DNA of 7,332 bases, taken from contig JAUVCU010000074.1 in assembly GCA_030590715.1 (NCBI GenBank), forward strand, positions 1 to 7,332, written 5' to 3'. The notes under the pieces were generated by a model that saw only the letters and a list, made by a program, of their open reading frames with translations, had not been told where the DNA came from and searched no databases. Of this stretch, positions 1 to 6,130 are shown one piece after another. A program made the translations under genes and the position numbers. This DNA comes from Lentisphaeria bacterium. GTDB taxonomy: Bacteria > Verrucomicrobiota > Lentisphaeria > Victivallales > JAUVCU01. Positions within the stretch are counted from its first letter, which is position 1, and each line of letters begins with the position of its first letter.

Positions 1-1103
1 CAGTTGCAGGTATAACAGATATAACATCTCTCGCCACAGGCGGGTACGTAGCACAGGGAACAGCCGCAACAGATCTGCAAAGGTACGACCGGTATGGTAA
101 TAAAATGGGAGATGAGCTGGATGTTAGTGCGAATGCCTCTGGGATCACCGATCCTGACGAAATAATTTCTTTGGAAAATGGTAATTTAATAGTTTCTGAT
201 GGAAGTGCCGGTGTTGCCTTGGTCAATTTTAATGCAGAACTTTCTGCAGACCGTGTTGTCTCTGTTGATGCAACGGTAGGCACAGAATTCCATATTGCGG
301 CATTTGATAATGGCTCATTTCTTATTGAAGATGGAGGTATTATTAATAAGTATGACGCAAATGGTGTACAAGAGACTGTCTGGGGCACAATAACATCCGG
401 ACTTACTGATATAGATTCTATTGTATCATTGAAAGGTGGAGGATTTGTAACAATCGACAATAATGCGAAACAACTTCAGCAGTACAATGGAGATGGTTCA
501 AAGACTGGAGATATATTAACGGTATCAGGTACTGTTCAATTAAATACATTGACCTCGCTTGATGATGGCGGCTTTATGGTGGCAACCCTCGATGAAAACA
601 AAACCAATACTCTCGAAGTTCACCGCTTTAGTGGAGACGGTGCTAAGTTTGAGGAGATCTCGGTCAGTGATGGCGCTGCTGCTCCTACAGCTGTTGACAT
701 CGCAGTACTAAGTAGCGGAGACTTCGTTGTTGAATGGACTCAAAATGATAAAGGTGGAACGGCTCGTTCTTACTCTCGTCAGTTTGAAATGACTTCCGGT
801 ATCAATATCCAGATCGGTGCAGACTTGAATCAAACACTGAATCTTGAAATGCCTAACCTTGATATTCGTAACTATGAAATAATGGGTAACTTTGAAAAAG
901 TAACCTATAACCCGGACAACAGTGTTGCCGGTACAACTTCTACCGACGTACGTTGGAATGATGTTGTTGACAAAAACAAACTGACAGCAAGTTCTGATGA
1001 TGTAATTGGTAAACTTGATGTAGCAATCAACTTCGTATCGCAAAGTCGTGCGAAAATTGCAGCTCAACAGAACCGCCTTCAAATACGAAAGAAGGTCTGC
1101 TGA
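1..1103 (+). CDS. Flagellin, 5'-truncated by window edge, with a beta-propeller-like repeat insert and a frameshifted C-terminus
   Basis: Reading in the frame of position 3, the coding sequence is open from the left edge to a TGA at 1101-1103, so the start and the N-terminal flagellin domain lie outside the window. An ATG at 105 sits inside a repeat and is not a likely true start. Residues are numbered from that ATG. Up to about residue 230 the protein is a chain of similar 42-50 residue units. From about residue 237 it becomes flagellin-like, and residues 314-326 (SRAKIAAQQNRLQ) match the conserved start of the flagellin C-terminal helix. The expected remainder then continues in another frame at 1082-1267, and this frame ends with seven unrelated residues (IRKKVC preceded by Q). 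Flagellins are exported through the flagellar type III apparatus and polymerise through their N- and C-terminal helices, while the middle part faces outward. As written, the product lacks the terminal helix and should not polymerise. Flagellin identity is firm; repeat function is unknown. Confidence 0.88.
   Translation, partial: VAGITDITSLATGGYVAQGTAATDLQRYDRYGNKMGDELDVSANASGITDPDEIISLENGNLIVSDGSAGVALVNFNAELSADRVVSVDATVGTEFHIAAFDNGSFLIEDGGIINKYDANGVQETVWGTITSGLTDIDSIVSLKGGGFVTIDNNAKQLQQYNGDGSKTGDILTVSGTVQLNTLTSLDDGGFMVATLDENKTNTLEVHRFSGDGAKFEEISVSDGAAAPTAVDIAVLSSGDFVVEWTQNDKGGTARSYSRQFEMTSGINIQIGADLNQTLNLEMPNLDIRNYEIMGNFEKVTYNPDNSVAGTTSTDVRWNDVVDKNKLTASSDDVIGKLDVAINFVSQSRAKIAAQQNRLQIRKKVC
3..791 (+). 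repeat. Six degenerate 42-50 residue repeats in the flagellin variable region
   Basis: Six protein-level units follow one another. Each has a small-Gly-aromatic/aliphatic core (ATGGY, ENGNL, DNGSF, GGGGF, DDGGF, SSGDF), a following beta-rich stretch, and usually a 'Y/F-x-x-x-G' turn such as RYDRYGNK, KYDANG, QYNGDGSK and RFSGDGAK. The core aromatic or aliphatic positions are 47, 44, 42, 43 and 50 residues apart. The pattern recalls beta-propeller blades and the 'GGF.V' repeats of secreted surface proteins. The run is cut by the left edge, so the true number is at least six. Codons have diverged, with no long identical DNA stretches, so this is an old array rather than a recent tandem expansion. 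The fold is inferred from pattern only. Confidence 0.7.
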
Positions 1104-1267
1104 CGTATCAAGATAACCTGCAAGCTGCTGAAAGTAAGATCCGTGATGTTGATATGGCTCGTGAATCTACTGAATTCAGTAAGACTCAAGTTATGAATAA
1201 TGCATCGAACGCAATATTGGCTCAAGCCAATCAATTGCCACAATCTGTACTTCAACTACTTGGATAA
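1082..1267 (+). pseudogene. Out-of-frame C-terminal end of the flagellin (D1/D0 helices)
   Basis: Reading from 1082 in the -1 frame relative to the upstream coding sequence gives 61 residues ending at TAA 1265-1267. They start NTKEGLLTYQDNLQAAES and contain SKIRDVDMARESTEFSK and ILAQANQLPQSVLQLLG. The 'AAES.IRD.DMA.E' and 'ILAQANQ.PQ.VLQLL' blocks are the most conserved part of bacterial flagellins and are required for filament assembly. Joined after Gln at 1080-1082, the two frames make one continuous, canonical flagellin C-terminus. This shows the gene was intact until recently, or is intact in the cell and misread here. Restoring one A in the CAAAT run at 1080-1084 would repair the frame. 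It has no start codon or ribosome binding site of its own, so it is not a separate gene. Confidence 0.88.
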
Positions 1268-1296
1268 TTCCCAGGAAGTTTAAGTCAAAACAAATG

Positions 1297-1321
1297 GGGT
1301 CCGGCCTTCCGGGCCCTTTTT
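1297..1321 (+). terminator. Rho-independent terminator after the flagellin gene, possibly bidirectional
   Basis: GGGTCCGG (1297-1304) pairs with CCGGGCCC (1309-1316) to form an 8-bp GC-rich stem with one G-U wobble and a CCTT loop. Five T residues follow at 1317-1321, then ATTT. It lies 29 bases after the flagellin stop codon. The priA stop codon on the other strand ends at 1326, so the hairpin also lies just downstream of priA. On the minus strand the downstream tract is weaker (ATTTGTTTTG), so termination of priA here is possible but less certain. Confidence 0.88.
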
Positions 1322-1325
1322 ATTT

Positions 1326-3575
1326 CTACATCAAACTTATGGCATCCACATCAATATAGACTTCCACATTTTTGGGCCGCTTAACGTGAAGGACCAAATG
1401 CCTTAATTGAGCCCTCAAACCAGGTTGTCGTGCTCCACGCAACATTACCTGGTATCGGAATTTGGTTTTCATCCGTTCAATCGGCGAGGGCATTACAGCT
1501 CCGATATGCATTGTCTCTGTAATAATCGATTGCAGCCAGCCGTGAAATTGATTAGCAAAGTTAACGATAGCGGCTTCATTTGTTCCACGAAAGTGAATAA
1601 GTATCAGTTCATTTTCGGGTGGATATGCCAACTGCTCACGCACTTCGATCTCATCTTCATAAAATCCTTTATAATCCGTTTCAATAGTAGCCTGTATGGC
1701 TGGATTAAAAGGACTGTATGTTTGAATAATTACTTTCCCCGGAAGATCACCACGGCCGGCCCTTCCTGCAACCTGGGTAAGCAGTTGAAATGTTCTCTCT
1801 TCCGCCCTGAAGTCAGGGATATACAGGCTCGTATCAGCATTGATAATACCCACAAGTGTAACGTTTGGAAAATGAAGTCCCTTAGCAATCATCTGAGTTC
1901 CGATAAGAATATCGATTTCTCCACGGCGGAACTTATCAAGAACATGCTCATAGCTAGTTCTTTTTGTCATGGTATCAGAATCCATTCTGGACACTCGCGC
2001 ATCGGGGAAAATACCATTCACCATTGACTCTACTTTTTCTGTACCAAGCCCGCTGAATTTAATGTTTTCATCATTACAGGCTGGGCATCTGGTTGGCGCC
2101 TTATGAACAGTACTGCATAAATGGCATACCAGCTGCTCATTTGCCCGGTGATATGTGTAGGTGCTCGAACAGTTATTGCACTCCGCTACATATCCGCAGT
2201 TGTCACACATCATCTGTCTGGCATAACCGCGCCTGTTTAAAAACAGAATAGTCTGCTCCCCATCGATAATCCTATGCCGTATAGCCAGCTTTAGCTCATT
2301 CGAAAAATAACTTATTTTCCCTTCTGGTCCACGATTTACCGTCATATCAATGATTTGTATTTGAGGAAGAACGCACTTATCAACCCTTTTTGTCAATTCC
2401 GCTAAAATATACTTCCCTTTCAGCGCATTGTGATAAGACTCGAAAGACGGTGTTGCAGAGCCGAGAATAACAACCGCATTTTCCCTATAGCCACGCATCA
2501 CAGCAACATCTCTGGCGTGGTATCTAGGCGCCTCGCTTTGCTTGTACGAATTCTCGTGCTCTTCATCGACGACTATCAGTCCAAGATTTTTAAACGGGGC
2601 AAAAAGTGCCGATCGGGCTCCAACGACAATTTGAACCTTACCTTCGTTTACTTTTGTCCATTCGTCGAACCTTTCCCCATCGGAAAGGCCACTGTGAAGA
2701 ACACTTACCTTATTTCCAAATCGCGCCCTGAACCGCTCGACGGTTTGAGGGGTAAGAGATATTTCAGGAACCAGCACAATTGACTCTCTTCCGAACTCAA
2801 TTGCCCGCGAAATAGATTGAAGATATACCTCGGTCTTACCACTTCCTGTAATACCATGAAGAAGAACCGTATGAGGATGCTTTGCTTTACCGCTTCCCCC
2901 CTTCCGTTTCTCCTCGGCCTGCTCCTGACATTCAAAGACCTGATCAAGTGCTTTCTGCTGCTCCGGATTAGGCGTTAGTGGCTTTGTCTGCAAAATTTTA
3001 ACGCCATCAAACGGGTCACGGCTTATTTCTTTAGAATCTTCCCTTACCAATCCAACTTTAACAAGGTCCCGAAGCACCGACCGTCCACAATCAGACTTAC
3101 TCAAAAGATCTTCGGCTATCATCTCCGATTTACTCAAGAGAACATTCAGAATTCTCGCTTTAGCTTTGGCGCGCTTTTCTGTTTTTATAAAATCAACGGC
3201 AGCGTTTTCATCGACAACGGAATAAACCTTGACAGTCTTGGCTTTAACTTTCCCGCTTCTGATTGCTCCGGGAAGGAGTGTTCGGACAGCATGTTCCCGT
3301 GAACAGCAGTAATAGCTTGCCATCCACTCCCCTAGCTCGATCAAGGCAACTGGTATTGGAGGATGAGTTGGAGAAATTCCACGAATCTCTTTTAACTGGT
3401 GTTGCTGATATTCCGATTTATCTGTTACTTCAATAACGTAACCGTGCCGACGGCTGTTCCCAAAGGGGATATCTACCTGAACTCCAACTCTTACTTCACC
3501 TATTAAGTGATTTGGGATAAGGTAATCAAATACACGATCCAGAGATAAATTAATTATAATTTTTGCAACGTGCAT
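1326..3575 (-). CDS. priA: Primosomal protein N' (PriA), replication restart DNA helicase
   Basis: PriA is a 3'-to-5' superfamily 2 helicase that recognises stalled or collapsed forks and reloads the replicative helicase. The 749-residue product is close to the usual length (about 730). Numbering from the ATG at 3575: a 3'-DNA-end binding domain at about 1-105, a winged-helix segment at about 130-185, Walker A GITGSGKT at 241-248, DEEH at 337-340, SAT at 373-375, and helicase motifs GTQMIAKG at 559-566 and QVAGRAGRG at 601-609. Eight zinc-ligand cysteines are all present in CxxC pairs: 457/460, 466/469, 484/487 and 497/500. A C-terminal domain follows to the end. No catalytic residue is missing. 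A TTG directly before the ATG (3576-3578) is an alternative start. An AGGGA sequence lies about 10 bases before the TTG and 13 before the ATG, so the choice is not settled. It is transcribed alone, convergent with flagellin. Confidence 0.97.
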   Translation of the reverse strand: MHVAKIIINLSLDRVFDYLIPNHLIGEVRVGVQVDIPFGNSRRHGYVIEVTDKSEYQQHQLKEIRGISPTHPPIPVALIELGEWMASYYCCSREHAVRTLLPGAIRSGKVKAKTVKVYSVVDENAAVDFIKTEKRAKAKARILNVLLSKSEMIAEDLLSKSDCGRSVLRDLVKVGLVREDSKEISRDPFDGVKILQTKPLTPNPEQQKALDQVFECQEQAEEKRKGGSGKAKHPHTVLLHGITGSGKTEVYLQSISRAIEFGRESIVLVPEISLTPQTVERFRARFGNKVSVLHSGLSDGERFDEWTKVNEGKVQIVVGARSALFAPFKNLGLIVVDEEHENSYKQSEAPRYHARDVAVMRGYRENAVVILGSATPSFESYHNALKGKYILAELTKRVDKCVLPQIQIIDMTVNRGPEGKISYFSNELKLAIRHRIIDGEQTILFLNRRGYARQMMCDNCGYVAECNNCSSTYTYHRANEQLVCHLCSTVHKAPTRCPACNDENIKFSGLGTEKVESMVNGIFPDARVSRMDSDTMTKRTSYEHVLDKFRRGEIDILIGTQMIAKGLHFPNVTLVGIINADTSLYIPDFRAEERTFQLLTQVAGRAGRGDLPGKVIIQTYSPFNPAIQATIETDYKGFYEDEIEVREQLAYPPENELILIHFRGTNEAAIVNFANQFHGWLQSIITETMHIGAVMPSPIERMKTKFRYQVMLRGARQPGLRAQLRHLVLHVKRPKNVEVYIDVDAISLM

Positions 3576-3717
3576 CAAGTGAGTGTTTCCCTAATAATCA
3601 GTGATTTATAAATTCTCGATTTCCAAAGAAATGCACATAGTACTCAATGGATAATTAATACGGAACTTTTAATAATGCAGAAATATAGAGTAGAAAGAGA
3701 AAAAATCCCGCCTGTAA

Positions 3718-3746
3718 TTGTAAAAGAGAACCAGGTAAGACATAAT
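3718..3746 (+). promoter_or_regulatory. Candidate sigma-70-type promoter for the gene at 3782
   Basis: TTGTAA at 3718-3723 (four of six matches to the -35 consensus) and CATAAT at 3741-3746 (five of six to the -10 consensus) are separated by exactly 17 bases. Transcription would begin near 3753, leaving a leader of about 29 bases. A GAGG ribosome binding site follows at 3773-3776, five bases before the ATG. The surrounding 203-bp divergent intergenic region is AT-rich, so chance matches are easy. I see no sigma-54 or sigma-28 consensus in it and no convincing promoter for priA on the other strand. Confidence 0.35.
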
Positions 3747-3781
3747 TAGTAATAATGTTCTGAGTATTTTATGAGGTTGCA

Positions 3782-4666
3782 ATGGAAGAAGATAGAGAAA
3801 AGAAACCTGATGGCATCGATTTAAGTTCACTCAAGCAGAACTCTCCGAGCTCTGAGAATACCGACAATGATGCTGAATCTAATGAATCAGCTTCTATTGA
3901 CTTAAACTCTCTCCTGGAAAAATCACAGAATGAAGAGAGTGTAGAAAAAGGAGCAGAAGCCAATGAGTCTGGTGAGATTGACCTAAGCTCTCTTATGCAA
4001 AAATCCCGGAATACCCCGAGTACGGAACAGGAAAGTGACAATGCAGATAAAGGTGAAAAAGCTGTATTTGGTTCATTGCGTCGAAAGTCACTGAGTATGT
4101 CATTCGGGGATTCATTTGGAGGGATACGTGCCTCGAAAGTTGAAGAATCGGATGCGTTAAAAGCCCTTAAGGATTTATCTATTGATATCAGCCACGAAAT
4201 AAAGCTTGCTGAACACCTCCTGCAAAAAGAGGTTATTACAGAATCTCAATTTCACGAAGCCATGAAAGGTCTTGAAAAGTCCGCTTCCGAAACCGCCTCT
4301 CTTTCATCTATTTCGATTCTGATGGAACTGGAAGACTGTGAGCACATAAATATGGAAAGAATAATCAACTTCCTGGTAGAAGAAACAAAGGTACCATTTT
4401 TGAATTTGAGGAGCTTCAAGATAAAGCACGAGTTTTACTCTTTGTTACCACCCGATATTGCCGAGCGTTTAGGAATTATAGTCTTTGGTTCTGTAGGCAG
4501 GGGAAAGCAGGTGGCTTTACTTAATCCCAGGTTTAAACCTATCCGCACAGCAATCAAAGATTATCTGGAATGTAATGATGTCTCATTTTACTTTGTAAGC
4601 CCGAGTGATATTACCCACTGCTACAATAATTTCAGAGCAGAACTGGCAGAAGCAAACGACGTCTAA
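3782..4666 (+). CDS. Protein with acidic repeat-motif linker and a C-terminal GspE/MshE-type N-terminal (T2SSE_N) domain, no ATPase
   Basis: The 294-residue protein has two parts. Residues 1-130 are acidic, Ser/Asn/Glu-rich and probably disordered. They carry IDLSSLKQNS (12), IDLNSLLEKS (39) and IDLSSLMQKS (66), plus a weaker fourth copy near 96 (FGSLRRKS). Residues 126-280 resemble the N-terminal domain of the GspE/PilB/MshE assembly ATPases: a helical part (KLAEHLLQKEVITESQFHEAM at 141-161, split by family pattern 'LG..L...G.I...q...A') and a second part with VPFLNL (204-209), LLPPDIAERLGIIVFG (221-236), LLNPR (246-250) and a final SPSDI (273-277). No Walker motifs follow, so it cannot be the ATPase. 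There is no signal peptide or membrane segment, so it is cytoplasmic. The start has a good GAGG site at 3773-3776. It converges on, and overlaps the stop of, the regulator gene. A scaffold or adaptor role is inferred; the function is unknown. Confidence 0.8.
   Translation: MEEDREKKPDGIDLSSLKQNSPSSENTDNDAESNESASIDLNSLLEKSQNEESVEKGAEANESGEIDLSSLMQKSRNTPSTEQESDNADKGEKAVFGSLRRKSLSMSFGDSFGGIRASKVEESDALKALKDLSIDISHEIKLAEHLLQKEVITESQFHEAMKGLEKSASETASLSSISILMELEDCEHINMERIINFLVEETKVPFLNLRSFKIKHEFYSLLPPDIAERLGIIVFGSVGRGKQVALLNPRFKPIRTAIKDYLECNDVSFYFVSPSDITHCYNNFRAELAEANDV
3815..4090 (+). repeat. Coding repeat: 'IDLxSL..KS' motif at an exact 27-residue (81-bp) period
   Basis: The motif begins at residues 12, 39 and 66 of the 3782 gene, exactly 27 residues apart. 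A degenerate copy (F-G-S-L-R-R-K-S, residues 96-103) is displaced by one more residue. Between copies the sequence is acidic and variable, and 'ESNES' and 'EANES' precede copies two and three at the same offset. This shows duplication of an 81-bp unit with later drift, in which the hydrophobic Ile-Leu-Leu core and the basic-Ser end were kept. Such spacing in a disordered linker suggests repeated docking sites for a partner protein; this is inference. Confidence 0.75.
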
Positions 4667-6012
4667 TCTTGATCTAACTTCCGGTATAAAGATGCACGGC
4701 TAATTCCAAGAAGTTTTGCGGTATTTGTCCTGTTGCCACCACACTCGCTTAGCATTTGATTGATATAATCTTTTTCCATCCGACGCATATAGCTTTTAAG
4801 CGTTCTGTTTTTGCTACCTCCGCTCTTACCACCATAACTATCATCCCTTATGAGCTTGGCAATATGTGGCGGTAAATCGTGCTTTGATATTTTCCCCGTT
4901 TCACTCAAGACGGACGAACACGAAATTGCATTTTGCAGTTCACGGATATTACCGGGCCATGAATAACTCAAAAATCCCTGAATAATACTTTCACTCAATG
5001 TGATTTTTCGGTCCAGTTTTTCAGACTCCATCCGACAAAAATGCTCAACCAGCATTGGAATATCTTCAATCCTCCTTCTCAGGGGAGGTACTTCGATCGG
5101 TACTATACAGATACGGTAAAACAAGTCTTCACGAAATTCTCCGGAGTTTTTTTTGTCGATCAGAGACTCATTACATGCGGCAATTATCCTGACATTCACA
5201 GAAACCGGTTTGTCATCCCCTACCCGCTTGACCTGCTTTTCCTGCAGAACTCTAAGAAGTTTACTTTGGATATTCAGATTCATACTATTTATCTCATCCA
5301 AAAAAACGGTCCCGTTATTAGCGGCAATAAACAAGCCGTCCCGCTTTTCACTCGCTCCCGTAAAAGCTCCTTTTATATGCCCGAAAAGCTCAGACTCTAA
5401 AAGCTGCTCAGGAATGGCGGCACAGTTCAGGGGAATAAAGTTTTCTTTAGCTCTTTTACTTTCATTGTGAATTGCCTGTGCCACCAGCTCTTTTCCGGTT
5501 CCGCTTTCCCCTTGAATTAAAACTGTAGCATCTGTAGGAGCTACCCTTTCTATCAAACTGCAGATATGTGATATCTCCGGACTCTCACCGATAATGGTCC
5601 CGAAATGCGTTTTTATCTCTTTTAATGGATTTATCTTTTTATGTCTAATCTCTCTTTTGGCCGTAGCCTTGTTGATCACATTCAGAAGATTCTGAAGTTT
5701 CAAAGGCTTGGTGATATAATCGACGACCCCGTGCTTCATGGCATCCTTAGCAAGATCAACGGTGGAGTAATCTGCCAGAAGAATTATTGGAGAATGGCCG
5801 GCTGTGCTTTCATTGTCGTGAATCAGGTTAAAGCTGCTCATCCCGAGAAGATGCACATCCACAATAATAAGTATGAACTCTTCTGACCTTAAGAGTAAAA
5901 CCCCCTGCTCTACAGAATCACAAGCTGTGACGTTGTAGTCGTTTTTTGCCAGAAAAGTTTGTATGACTTTCGCAACCGCCTGTTCGCAGCCGACCAACAG
6001 AATATTATCCAT
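4663..6012 (-). CDS. NtrC-family sigma-54-dependent transcriptional activator with degenerate receiver domain
   Basis: The 449-residue product has three domains: receiver (about 1-120), AAA+ sigma-54 activation domain (about 137-375) and Fis-type helix-turn-helix (about 405-446, GGNRTNTAKLLGISRASLYRKL split as the recognition unit). The AAA+ motifs are intact: Walker A GESGTGKE at 168-175, the sigma-54 contact loop GAFTGA at 215-220, Walker B GTVFLDE at 234-240, FREDLFYR at 293-300 and sensor II WPGNIREL at 352-359. It should therefore remodel RNA polymerase-sigma-54. The receiver keeps the phospho-acceptor position Asp52 and Lys102, but the paired acidic residues are Gly8-Cys9 and the conserved Thr/Ser position is Ala80. 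Phosphorylation is therefore doubtful. No histidine kinase is adjacent. The ATG at 6012 has only a weak AGG three bases upstream. The flavoprotein gene lies 118 bases upstream on the same strand. Its target promoters are not visible; flagellar or pilus genes are a guess from context. Confidence 0.95.
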   Translation of the reverse strand: MDNILLVGCEQAVAKVIQTFLAKNDYNVTACDSVEQGVLLLRSEEFILIIVDVHLLGMSSFNLIHDNESTAGHSPIILLADYSTVDLAKDAMKHGVVDYITKPLKLQNLLNVINKATAKREIRHKKINPLKEIKTHFGTIIGESPEISHICSLIERVAPTDATVLIQGESGTGKELVAQAIHNESKRAKENFIPLNCAAIPEQLLESELFGHIKGAFTGASEKRDGLFIAANNGTVFLDEINSMNLNIQSKLLRVLQEKQVKRVGDDKPVSVNVRIIAACNESLIDKKNSGEFREDLFYRICIVPIEVPPLRRRIEDIPMLVEHFCRMESEKLDRKITLSESIIQGFLSYSWPGNIRELQNAISCSSVLSETGKISKHDLPPHIAKLIRDDSYGGKSGGSKNRTLKSYMRRMEKDYINQMLSECGGNRTNTAKLLGISRASLYRKLDQD

Positions 6013-6033
6013 AAACCTATGCAGCTATTGTTA

Positions 6034-6043
6034 GTGTTAACAC
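6034..6043. promoter_or_regulatory. Perfect 10-bp palindrome upstream of the sigma-54 activator gene
   Basis: GTGTTAACAC is a perfect inverted repeat located 21 bases before the regulator's start codon, in the 118-bp gap between the flavoprotein gene and the regulator. It could be a half-size operator, for example for autoregulation. One such palindrome can occur by chance, and no second copy is seen near it. No clear terminator for the flavoprotein gene and only weak promoter-like boxes are seen in this gap, so the two genes may share a transcript. Confidence 0.2.
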
Positions 6044-6130
6044 ATGGCTCTATTAAGAGAAATTGTATAACACAGGGCGCCTATTTACAAAATATTCGGC
6101 CCCGATAGCTGCAGAGAGTTCCAATTATTA

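Noticed and set aside
708..1082. Open frame of 124 codons on the minus strand inside the flagellin gene
   Set aside because: It lies antisense to the well-supported flagellin coding sequence, has a Cys- and aromatic-rich composition and no recognisable domain.
1077..1090. Programmed -1 ribosomal frameshift site in the flagellin gene
   Set aside because: In the zero frame the codons are CTT CAA ATA, which do not form an X-XXY-YYZ heptamer, and no stable downstream hairpin was apparent. Error or mutation is simpler.
1407..2027. Open frame of 206 codons on the plus strand inside priA
   Set aside because: It is fully antisense to conserved PriA helicase and zinc-binding motifs; its composition is that of a shadow frame.
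3604..3613. ATTTATAAAT palindrome upstream of priA
   Set aside because: It is a pure A/T palindrome in an AT-rich intergenic region, expected by chance, with no second copy.
3815..4090. CRISPR-like or tandem DNA repeat
   Set aside because: The 81-bp period is in coding phase, with divergent bases and a conserved protein motif, so it is a coding duplication.
5041..5886. Several open frames on the plus strand inside the sigma-54 activator
   Set aside because: They overlap the conserved AAA+ and receiver coding region in antisense and show no domain.
6064..6092. Possible promoter for the sigma-54 activator on the minus strand
   Set aside because: Boxes TTGTAA and TATACA are only 15 bases apart, and better spacing gives poor -35 matches.
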